DNA of 64,000 nucleotides, from assembly GCA_036303105.1 (NCBI GenBank), contig JAXJBF010000053.1, positions 23,966-87,965 on the forward strand, given 5' to 3'. A program made the translations under genes and the position numbers. Source of the DNA: UMGS1590 sp036303105. Lineage in GTDB: Bacteria; Bacillota; Peptococcia; Peptococcales; Peptococcaceae. Of the stretch, positions 33,871-40,527 are shown piece by piece. The stretch's first letter is position 1. The number at the start of each line of letters is the position of its first letter. Under the pieces are notes generated by a model. It ran no database searches and was not told the origin of the DNA. It saw nothing but the letters and a program-made list of their open reading frames with translations.

Positions 33871-34062
33871 ATGAAAAATCGTATTCACGAACGACGTAAG
33901 GCCCTCGGCCTGTCTCAGCTGGAGCTCGCCAAACGCTGCGGTGTTTCCCGCCAAACCATCAACGCCATCGAAAACAACAAATACGATCCAACACTGGCAC
34001 TTGCTTTTTCACTGGCAGCCACACTGGGTGTCACGGTGGACGAACTATTCACGCCGTCCTGA
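33871..34062 (+). CDS. Short XRE-family regulator (HTH only)
   Basis: 63 residues, essentially a single helix-turn-helix domain: RIHERRKALGLSQLELAKRC, VSRQTINAIENNKYDPTL. It belongs to the YozG/Cro-like group of minimal repressors and is translated from the end of the membrane-protein gene. It probably binds the repeated TTGACA-type elements in the operon promoter (inference). Confidence 0.92.
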   Translation: MKNRIHERRKALGLSQLELAKRCGVSRQTINAIENNKYDPTLALAFSLAATLGVTVDELFTPS

Positions 34063-34104
34063 TAGGCCTAAACCATTCTCTACCACCACTCAACCAACGG
34101 TCGC

Positions 34105-34133
34105 TTGCGCCATCAACACCCCCATGCTATGAT
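34105..34133 (+). promoter_or_regulatory. Promoter of the 34163 regulator gene
   Basis: TTGCGC (34105-34110), 17 bases, TATGAT (34128-34133) with an extended TGC. Confidence 0.7.
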
Positions 34134-34162
34134 GAAACAAGAATCATTACGGAGGTGTCCTT

Positions 34163-34573
34163 ATGAACGAATCAACCAGCATCGGTGCCCGCATCGCTGC
34201 ACGCCGCAAACAGCTCGGCTTCACACAGCGTGAGTTGGCAGAGCAGATGGGCGTTACGGACAAAGCTGTCTCAAAGTGGGAGCGTGATCTTGCTCGGCCT
34301 GACGTGCAATCTCTGCCACATCTCGCTGATATTCTCGGCTTATCCATTGAAACACTAATGGATGACACCGCGCCAGCAATGACACCTTCTAAAAAGAACG
34401 ATGCTCCCAAAACACTTCGCCTTGTCTTTCGCGGGATTGCACTCGCCATGGGTATTGCCGTTGTTGTACTCAGCCAGCTGCACGAACTGGATAGCCAATC
34501 AGCTGCCACCATGCTGGGCATCGGACTGGCTTGTCTGGCACTCGATGCCTTACAAAATGATAAAACAAAATAA
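34163..34573 (+). CDS. XRE-family regulator with C-terminal membrane helices
   Basis: 136 residues. The N-terminal HTH (about 6-62; ARIAARRKQLGFTQRELAEQ, VSKWERDLARPDVQ) has the VTDKAVSKWERG-type signature. A short linker follows, then two hydrophobic segments (about 88-106 and 112-131). Membrane-tethered XRE proteins of this type are common next to exporters and immunity genes and may sense the envelope. It has its own promoter and terminator. Confidence 0.88.
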   Translation: MNESTSIGARIAARRKQLGFTQRELAEQMGVTDKAVSKWERDLARPDVQSLPHLADILGLSIETLMDDTAPAMTPSKKNDAPKTLRLVFRGIALAMGIAVVVLSQLHELDSQSAATMLGIGLACLALDALQNDKTK

Positions 34574-34577
34574 TACC

Positions 34578-34624
34578 ATCTCCACCACAAAACATGCAGC
34601 TTCGTTAGTGGTGGAGATTTTTTT
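34578..34624 (+). terminator. Terminator of the 34163 gene
   Basis: ATCTCCACCAC pairs with GTGGTGGAGAT around a 19-base loop, followed by TTTTTTTA. Confidence 0.8.
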
Positions 34625-34673
34625 ACTGAAAGCCTGGCCTTTTCAAAACTGTAACCGATTCGCCATCCTAAAT

Positions 34674-34718
34674 ACTTGACAAAGTCAAGTATTTTCTATA
34701 TAGTTGACTTTGTCAAGT
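34674..34718 (+). promoter_or_regulatory. marR promoter overlapped by two palindromic operators
   Basis: Promoter TTGACA (34676-34681), 17 bases, TATAGT (34699-34704). Operator 1 is ACTTGACAAAGTCAAGT (34674-34690), covering the -35; operator 2 is GTTGACTTTGTCAAGT (34703-34718), starting at the -10. Centres are 28 bases apart. Strong sign of MarR autorepression. Confidence 0.85.
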
Positions 34719-34733
34719 AAAGGAGGACGTTGT

Positions 34734-35186
34734 ATGGATCACGAATCACTTGCCTTTATGATCGCCGTACTGCGAAAACATTTTGTCGCCTACTGCACGG
34801 AAAAGCTTGCTGAGCTCGACGTCACTTATGGGCAGTTGTTTATCCTAATTGCTGTCGACAAGAAACCTGGCTGCGCGCCGAAGGAAATCGCAGCCTACCT
34901 AAAACTGGACGCCGGCCACCTCAACCGTACACTTGGCAAATTGATTGAAAAAGAACTCATCACCCAGAAAAAAAACAGCAATGATCGCCGTGCCAACATT
35001 CTTCATCTCACTGAAAAAGGCACACAGGTTGTCACTAAAAGCCGTCAACTGTTTCATGCCTGGGACGATGCAGTGCTGCACGACATCGACGAAGACAGCC
35101 GGCAGGCATTGATGAACGTGATGAAAACCATCGTTACAACATTAAATCCATCCAATGGAGGTACAAACAATGAACCCATTAAATGA
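34734..35186 (+). CDS. MarR-family transcriptional regulator
   Basis: ATG 34734 follows AAAGGAGG; 150 residues. Winged-helix signature: YGQLFILIAVDKKPGCAPKEIAAYLKL, recognition helix AGHLNRTLGKLIEKELI, wing KKNSNDRRANILHLTEKG (DRR motif). MarR dimers release DNA on binding small aromatic or electrophilic ligands or after Cys oxidation. Two palindromes overlap its own promoter. Its 3' end overlaps the next gene by 17 bases, so that gene is its co-regulated partner. Confidence 0.93.
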   Translation: MDHESLAFMIAVLRKHFVAYCTEKLAELDVTYGQLFILIAVDKKPGCAPKEIAAYLKLDAGHLNRTLGKLIEKELITQKKNSNDRRANILHLTEKGTQVVTKSRQLFHAWDDAVLHDIDEDSRQALMNVMKTIVTTLNPSNGGTNNEPIK

Positions 35187-35724
35187 TTTCATGAACCTGT
35201 TAACAGGAAAATTTGACAACGCCGAACAATACGAACACATGCAGCAGCAACACATTGATTTTCCTTTTGCTGAACATGTCAACACCATCTGCAACGATAA
35301 AATTGAGCATCTGCCAGAGAATTTCTCTGGTTATTTCATGGTCGAGGAAAGCTACTACACCTCTAATGGCAATACCCACGCAGCACCACATCTCTTTCTT
35401 TTCACCGAGGACAACGAGGATGTCTTGCTGACATCCTATGATTTGCCAGATGACTTCGACAAAAACACTTTCACCTATGACAATCTCACAACCATCGACT
35501 ACAACGCACTGAAACCTTCCGAAAAATTTACACCTGCACGCTATGTCAAAACAGACGGCGTTTGGGAAGGCGGCAGTGTCAGCATGTTCTCTCCTGCTCT
35601 TAAATTCACTTTATTCGAGCGCTTTTCTGAAGACTGCCTGGAAGTCACTGAAACAATGGAAGTCAATGGCAAGAAAACCTTTGGCTACGACGACCCTATT
35701 CTCTACAAAAGAACCACCAAGTAA
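35170..35724 (+). CDS. Hypothetical protein co-transcribed with marR (CpeT/lipocalin-like?)
   Basis: ATG 35170 behind TGGAGG, overlapping marR. 184 acidic residues without signal or membrane segment. The opening LNDFMNLLTGKFDNAEQYEHMQ and the later GYFMVEESYYTSNG recall the chromophore-lyase CpeT/CpcT family, a lipocalin-type barrel that also occurs in non-photosynthetic bacteria. This is a weak resemblance. If true, it would bind a small hydrophobic or tetrapyrrole-like molecule, which could also be the MarR ligand. Otherwise function is unknown. Confidence 0.7.
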   Translation: MNPLNDFMNLLTGKFDNAEQYEHMQQQHIDFPFAEHVNTICNDKIEHLPENFSGYFMVEESYYTSNGNTHAAPHLFLFTEDNEDVLLTSYDLPDDFDKNTFTYDNLTTIDYNALKPSEKFTPARYVKTDGVWEGGSVSMFSPALKFTLFERFSEDCLEVTETMEVNGKKTFGYDDPILYKRTTK

Positions 35725-35726
35725 CC

Positions 35727-35767
35727 CCATCCCCACAGCAAAAGTTGCTGCTATGGGAACTTTTTCC
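35727..35767 (+). terminator. Probable terminator of the marR operon
   Basis: Imperfect stem formed by CCCCACAGCA and TGCTGCTATGGG, then AACTTTTT. Confidence 0.45.
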
Positions 35768-35855
35768 ATAATTTCCATGGATTTTGCCCACTCGCCCGCT
35801 GGTAGAGTGACTTTTCCTCTAATCTTCGCTACAATGGGCGCAGGAGGTGGTGGTT

Positions 35856-36584
35856 ATGGAACCGATGAACCAAGAAAAGATTGGCCAATTCATTGCCGCA
35901 CGGCGTAAAGCCTTGGGATTAACACAAAAGGAAATTGGTGAACAGCTTTTTGTTTCAGATAAAACAGTATCAAAATGGGAACGTGGCGCCAGCTTGCCCA
36001 GCGTGGCATTGCTGCAGCCTCTTGCAAAAGTGCTCAAAGTGAACGTCAGTGAATTGTTGAATGGTGAGAGCCAACAGTCAGAAACAACAGCGTCTGAAGC
36101 AGCTGTTTCAAATGCGTTAATACTTTCTTTGCAGGAATCACATCGCCACCAGCAGCGATACTGGCGTCTGCTTTTTGTGAGCGCTATGATTGTCGCCATC
36201 TTAGAAGGTGCGCTCTTATTTTTCCTCACTGGCAGTTTGCAAAAAATGTGGATCAGCGGTCTTTTGCTGGTATTTGCCGCCTGGTTATGCAGCTTCGCAA
36301 AGCCTTGGCTGCCTGCTTACTATGACAGCAATTCCATTCATTTTATTCAGCAAGGCCCCTTCCGCATCAATATGGTTGGCCTGCACTTTAACAACAGCAA
36401 CTGGCCACCACTCTTGAATCTGTTTCGCACTGCCACCTTGATGGCAGCAGTGCTTTATCCACTTGGATTGCTGGCCAACATCCTTTGGGCACCAATTTCT
36501 TTATTCACACTAAGAGCGCTCGCTCTAGTCCTCATCTGCGGATTTTTGGCTGCTGTTTATGCTGTGGGCAAATATTATGAATAA
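35856..36584 (+). CDS. XRE-family regulator with multi-helix membrane domain
   Basis: ATG 35856 with AGGAGGTGG upstream is preferred to the GTG at 35847. 242 residues. HTH at about 5-62 (IGQFIAARRKALGLTQKEIG, VSDKTVSKWERGASLPS), hydrophilic linker to about 100, then five hydrophobic segments (about 108-128, 135-150, 180-200, 205-222, 224-240). It may couple an envelope signal directly to DNA binding. No co-transcribed partner; a strong terminator follows. Confidence 0.88.
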   Translation: MEPMNQEKIGQFIAARRKALGLTQKEIGEQLFVSDKTVSKWERGASLPSVALLQPLAKVLKVNVSELLNGESQQSETTASEAAVSNALILSLQESHRHQQRYWRLLFVSAMIVAILEGALLFFLTGSLQKMWISGLLLVFAAWLCSFAKPWLPAYYDSNSIHFIQQGPFRINMVGLHFNNSNWPPLLNLFRTATLMAAVLYPLGLLANILWAPISLFTLRALALVLICGFLAAVYAVGKYYE

Positions 36585-36627
36585 GACAAACGCCGAACAT
36601 CGAAAAATGTTCGGCGTTTGTCTTATT
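36584..36627. terminator. Bidirectional terminator between XRE-membrane gene and lysR
   Basis: AAGACAAACGCCGAACAT pairs perfectly with ATGTTCGGCGTTTGTCTT around a six-base loop; it includes the end of the minus-strand LysR gene. Confidence 0.88.
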
Positions 36628-37510
36628 CTGTAAGAGTGCTGTGGTCAATGACAAATTGTCGGAAATCACGCACCACAGGCGGCAAAAACAGTGCATCATT
36701 GTGCACCGCAAAAAATTCTCGTTTGTAAGGCGGCGCACTGATTTTTAAGATAGCAAGATCCAGTTTGAGCAGCAGATCCATATATGGCACAACAGCAATG
36801 CCAAAGCCCTGGGCGACCAATCCTGCTATGACCTGATCTTCTTCTGTTTCATAAGCAATCGTTGGCTTCCCGCCACTGGAAACAAAGAGGTCATCGATCA
36901 CTTCCCGCAACCCAGAACCTGTCGAAAAACAAATCTGAGGATAAGACAAAGTCTCTGCCAGATCAACATGATTTTGGGCCGCGAGCGGATGCGTACTGGG
37001 CACAATCAGCACGAGTTCTTGACTGGTCACTGGAACAGCCGTAAGGTGACGTTCAGGTGCAGGATGCGAACAAAACACAAGATCATACCGTTGTTCCATC
37101 AGGCCATCAAGCAATTCTGGTGTACGATCGGCATGAAATTCAAAGCGAATATCCTTTTCTGGATGGTTTGCTAAAAATTGCGCCGCCAGCTTCGGAATGT
37201 ATTCAGTGCCCAAAGCACGTACAAATCCCAATCGTATCAAGCCTTCGCCTTGAGCGCTGTGACGCAGTGAATTGATCCCCTGATCCAGGATGGTCAACGT
37301 ATGCTGCGCGCAATGGAGAAATTCTTTGCCATAACGTGTAAGCACTGTATTACGACCAGCGCGCTCAAAAAGCGGCACACCAAGCTCTGTTTCCAGTGAA
37401 CGCATGGCATGGCTCAAGCTCGGCTGTGCAATACAGAGCTGTTCAGCGGCTTTTGTGTAGTGACCAACTTCAGCCAATTTTACAAAATATCGTAGATGAT
37501 CCAGATTCAT
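36623..37510 (-). CDS. LysR-family transcriptional regulator
   Basis: 295 residues. N-terminal HTH: LDHLRYFVKLAEVGHYTKAAEQLCIAQPSLSHAM (given in part: AEQLCIAQPSLSHAMRSLE). The effector-binding domain spans about 90-290 (RLGFVRALGTEYIPKLAAQF). CynR/GltC-like features include ERAGRNTVLTRYG. It is divergent from a YczE-like membrane protein gene; an ATAG-N7-CTAT site in the gap fits a LysR box. The inducer is unknown. Confidence 0.92.
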   Translation of the reverse strand: MNLDHLRYFVKLAEVGHYTKAAEQLCIAQPSLSHAMRSLETELGVPLFERAGRNTVLTRYGKEFLHCAQHTLTILDQGINSLRHSAQGEGLIRLGFVRALGTEYIPKLAAQFLANHPEKDIRFEFHADRTPELLDGLMEQRYDLVFCSHPAPERHLTAVPVTSQELVLIVPSTHPLAAQNHVDLAETLSYPQICFSTGSGLREVIDDLFVSSGGKPTIAYETEEDQVIAGLVAQGFGIAVVPYMDLLLKLDLAILKISAPPYKREFFAVHNDALFLPPVVRDFRQFVIDHSTLTE

Positions 37511-37545
37511 GACACCAACCTCCTTTTATTCAGTATAACATAAAC

Positions 37546-37562
37546 AATAGACATCATCTATT
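37546..37562. promoter_or_regulatory. LysR-type box between lysR and yczE-like gene
   Basis: AATAG-ACATCAT-CTATT, a dyad of the ATAG-N7-CTAT form, upstream of a candidate promoter TTTACT-17-TACAAT (37583-37611). A closer ATAG-T-CTAT lies at 37610-37618. Confidence 0.6.
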
Positions 37563-37657
37563 ATTTTATGAAAACCATGCATTTTACTTTTAGAACAACC
37601 ACGACTACAATAGTCTATGCAATCAATCTTAAATCAAAATGTTTGGAGGCTTTTGTT

Positions 37658-38350
37658 GTGAAGCATCATGCATTCGCTCAGCACCAACCCATATTTCGCG
37701 GAGAATTGGCATTGCTGATTGCTGTCATTATCAATTCTTTCAGCGTGGTGCTGATGTTGTATTCCGGCGCGGGGATTTCCGCCATTTCCAGTGTACCGTA
37801 TGCCTTTTCTAAGGCGCTGCCATTTTTCTCCCTTGGCACTTGGACCTATCTCTTCCAGGCAGCGTTGGTTTTTTATCTAATGGTCATGCGGCGCCATTTT
37901 GTTCTATCTTACTTGTTCAGCTTTATCGTAGGTTTCGCTTTCAGCGAGCTTTTGGATCTGAACGAGCTGTGGATCAATGTTCTTCCTACCACACTGGGAT
38001 GGTGCGTGCTCTATTTTGTCATCAGCTATGTGTTGATTTGTATTGGCATTGCGCTCTCCAACCGCTGTGGTTTGCCAATCATTCCAACAGATCTGTTCCC
38101 GCGAGAATTTTCGGAGATCACAGGCATCAGCTATCCAAAGGTCAAGATCTCGTTTGACGCACTCTGCCTTTGCGCTACTGCAGCTCTGACATTCTTCTTT
38201 TTGGGACATGTGACCGGTCTTGGAATTGGCACAGTACTCGCAGCATTAACCATGGGTAAAACAATTGGTGTCATCGGTCATTGGATGGATCGCCATTTTA
38301 TTTTCGCTACAGCGCAACCTTTCCACAAGGCAGGACACGCTGTCAAATGA
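37658..38350 (+). CDS. YczE/YyaS/YitT-family membrane protein
   Basis: GTG 37658 is chosen because GGAGG is eight bases upstream; the ATG frame from 37568 would cover the promoter. 230 residues with five to six helices. Family features: VVLMLYSGAGISAISSVPYAFSK near the start and SNRCGLPIIPTDLFPREFSEITG in the middle. YczE in Bacillus affects lipopeptide production; the biochemical role of the family is unknown. It is probably activated by the divergent LysR protein. Confidence 0.85.
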   Translation: MKHHAFAQHQPIFRGELALLIAVIINSFSVVLMLYSGAGISAISSVPYAFSKALPFFSLGTWTYLFQAALVFYLMVMRRHFVLSYLFSFIVGFAFSELLDLNELWINVLPTTLGWCVLYFVISYVLICIGIALSNRCGLPIIPTDLFPREFSEITGISYPKVKISFDALCLCATAALTFFFLGHVTGLGIGTVLAALTMGKTIGVIGHWMDRHFIFATAQPFHKAGHAVK

Positions 38351-38358
38351 TGTCTCAA

Positions 38359-38393
38359 AATACCGAACGCAGCAGGCGTTCGGTATTTTTTTG
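38359..38393 (+). terminator. Terminator of the yczE-like gene
   Basis: AATACCGAACGC, five-base loop, GCGTTCGGTATT, then TTTTTT. Confidence 0.88.
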
Positions 38394-38444
38394 TAGAAAA
38401 AACAGGATACAGCCAACATTGTCGACTTTGTTACTCTGCGTTGC

Positions 38445-38473
38445 TTGTGATTTGAGAGACTACCGCGTATACT
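38445..38473 (+). promoter_or_regulatory. Promoter of the HTH-SdpI gene
   Basis: TTGTGA (38445-38450), 17 bases, TATACT (38468-38473). Confidence 0.65.
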
Positions 38474-38517
38474 GAAACCAGTTCTAGAACGCACTCATCA
38501 TAAGGATGTGATCAACC

Positions 38518-39399
38518 ATGCTCAATGAAAACATCAAAAAATACCGTAAGCAACAAGGCTGGAGTCAGGAAGAACTGGCGATGCAGCTGCATGTGGTACG
38601 TCAAACCATTTCCAAGTGGGAAAAAGGCTTGTCCGTTCCTGATGCTGACCAACTCATTCAACTGGCTGCATTGCTTCATGTGTCTGTTGGTACGTTGCTG
38701 GACATCAAGGAAACAGACCCACGCGCCACCTCGTTGGCTGAAGAATTAGAACACGTCAATGCAGAACTGGCAAAACAGATGCATCAATCGGCACTTGCTG
38801 AAGAAGCTGAACGCACCCGCAATCTTCTGCTTTTTTTCTGCTTTGCCTCTTTGCTTGTCATGCTGATTGTCAAAAATACTTTGCTCTCACTGATACTCTG
38901 TGTTGGCTGCATCTTTGCAGCGATCGTCATACTTTATCGCAATCTGGCGCTTTTGACCCATTCCACAGTGTCAGACGATCGGCAACACACTTTACGCAGC
39001 ACACTCATCGTCAATGTCTTCTTTCTGGCGGCGGCATTTTTGGTTGCGCTCTTATCCCAAACTGGAACGCTCTCATTTTCATCAGAACGCAGTGAACGGC
39101 TATTTGCTCTCGGTTTCATTGTGGTCATTATGATTTTCAGTGGACTGGTTGCACCACGCCTACCTTTTCAGCGCTACATCGGCCTGCGTCTGCCCTGGAC
39201 CATACGCGACGAAGAAACCTGGATACTTGCACATCGTTTGCTCGCAATAATATCCTTGCCAGTGGCGCTTCTCTACGTGGCCGCGGCCCTGACACTGGAC
39301 GATTTTGAACAGGTTACATGGATTGCAATGGTATGCTGGATCGGCATTCCTGGTCTGCTCTCTTATCTTTTTTATTGGAAAAAATACCATGGGAAATAA
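38518..39399 (+). CDS. XRE regulator fused to SdpI-like membrane domain
   Basis: 293 residues. HTH at about 1-60 (NIKKYRKQQGWSQEELAMQL, VVRQTISKWEKGLSVPD). A coiled linker (about 75-100) follows, then six or so hydrophobic segments. The last part carries the SdpI/YhfL signature: NRN-like region GLVAPRLPFQRYIGLRLPWT, then DEETWILAHRLLA. In Bacillus SdpI is both immunity protein against the SdpC toxin and a membrane receptor that sequesters the SdpR repressor. Here the sensor and DNA-binding parts are in one chain. No toxin gene is seen nearby. Confidence 0.9.
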   Translation: MLNENIKKYRKQQGWSQEELAMQLHVVRQTISKWEKGLSVPDADQLIQLAALLHVSVGTLLDIKETDPRATSLAEELEHVNAELAKQMHQSALAEEAERTRNLLLFFCFASLLVMLIVKNTLLSLILCVGCIFAAIVILYRNLALLTHSTVSDDRQHTLRSTLIVNVFFLAAAFLVALLSQTGTLSFSSERSERLFALGFIVVIMIFSGLVAPRLPFQRYIGLRLPWTIRDEETWILAHRLLAIISLPVALLYVAAALTLDDFEQVTWIAMVCWIGIPGLLSYLFYWKKYHGK

Positions 39400-39401
39400 G
39401 A

Positions 39402-39437
39402 AAGGAGCCATTTGCAAGCTGCAAATGGCTCCTTTGT
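39402..39437. terminator. Hairpin between the HTH-SdpI and 39466 genes
   Basis: AAAGGAGCCATTTGCA pairs perfectly with TGCAAATGGCTCCTTT around a three-base loop. T tracts are short, but the stem is long enough to stop convergent transcripts. Confidence 0.7.
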
Positions 39438-39465
39438 CTATATCTGTAAAACAAAGGTGAACAGA

Positions 39466-39609
39466 TCATTCGACGGTTGTTTCAGTAACATTTTGAATGG
39501 TTGTCCCATTATCACTGTAACGTGCGTCCAGCTGGCGGTCGCCCCAGACGCCTGCGCCTAAGCCGGCGATAATAAGAACAATAACAATAGCGGATTTGAT
39601 TTTTTTCAT
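39466..39609 (-). CDS. 47-residue single-pass membrane or secreted peptide
   Basis: ATG 39609 is the start: AAGGAGG lies just upstream. The product opens with a basic, hydrophobic helix (MKKIKSAIVIVLIIAGLGAG) and ends with a short polar tail (DARYSDNGTTIQNVTETTVE). It may be a membrane-anchored small protein or a peptide precursor. The only support is the excellent ribosome binding site and clean gene boundaries. Confidence 0.6.
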   Translation of the reverse strand: MKKIKSAIVIVLIIAGLGAGVWGDRQLDARYSDNGTTIQNVTETTVE

Positions 39610-39843
39610 AGATGCCTCCTTGAGATTTAGGGGGTAGGGTGTGATAAAAAACAAACTCTTGTTGTCTGGTATATTATACTAAATCGGACAATATTTGTCA
39701 CTCTTTTTCCCACCACCAATCCATTGCTTTTCCCTATGTTTTCTTTTCGCACAAAATAAAAAAAGCCGAAATGACGGCTATCCTGGCGCTCCACGCTTAT
39801 GCTATCATAGTTTTAGGAAATATATCACAAAGGAGGCGCTAAC

Positions 39844-40377
39844 ATGACCACCATTACCCATTATGAATCACCACTTGGGATGCTGACGCTCGCTGCCGAT
39901 GCCCAAGGTCTGACACATCTTACCCTACCAGTGCAGCGCTACCAGCCTAATTTTTCTGATACTGTTTATGAACAGGCAGACCTGCCTGTATTTTCCGCGA
40001 CCCGTCACTGGTTAGACCAGTATTTTTCTGGCGTAAAACCGGTGGGCGTCCCACCACTCCATCCACAAGGCAGTGATTTTCAGCTGGCTGTATGGCGCTG
40101 TCTACTCGCTATTCCTTATGGTGAAACAACCACGTACGGAGCCATTGCGAAAGAAATTGCCCGCCAACGCGGATTGGCACATATGTCCGCACAGGCGATA
40201 GGCGGTGCCGTAGGCCATAACCCGATCAGTATTATCATTCCCTGCCATCGCGTGGTTGGCGCCAATGGCAGCCTCACCGGTTATGGCGGCGGCATCCATA
40301 ACAAAATTGCACTTTTGCAAAGCGAAGGAGTCGACATGCATCCTTTCTTCGTACCGAAAAAAGGCACCGCCTTATAA
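39844..40377 (+). CDS. ogt: Methylated-DNA-[protein]-cysteine S-methyltransferase
   Basis: 177 residues, ATG behind AAAGGAGG. N-terminal ribonuclease-like domain (about 1-75) and C-terminal catalytic domain. The latter has FQLAVWRCLLAIPYGETTTYG, the HTH Arg-finger region and active site IIIPCHRVVGANGSLTGYGGG, whose Cys accepts the alkyl group from O6-alkylguanine. It is a suicide DNA-repair protein. It has its own weak promoter (TATCAT preceded by TGC) and a terminator. Length is normal for Ogt. Confidence 0.94.
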   Translation: MTTITHYESPLGMLTLAADAQGLTHLTLPVQRYQPNFSDTVYEQADLPVFSATRHWLDQYFSGVKPVGVPPLHPQGSDFQLAVWRCLLAIPYGETTTYGAIAKEIARQRGLAHMSAQAIGGAVGHNPISIIIPCHRVVGANGSLTGYGGGIHNKIALLQSEGVDMHPFFVPKKGTAL

Positions 40378-40380
40378 AAC

Positions 40381-40412
40381 AAAAAGCACTCAGCCATCGC
40401 TGAGTGCTTTCT
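40381..40412 (+). terminator. Terminator of ogt
   Basis: AAAGCACTCAGC, four-base loop, GCTGAGTGCTTT, then CTACC; A-run on the other side. Confidence 0.7.
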
Positions 40413-40527
40413 ACCTATTTATTATACCATGTTTGCTCATCAATGAACAAGTCTGGTCCTGTGACAATAAATATGCTACACTGGCTCGAACAAGTAATTT
40501 ATGTAAACGATGATTGGAGGCATCACA

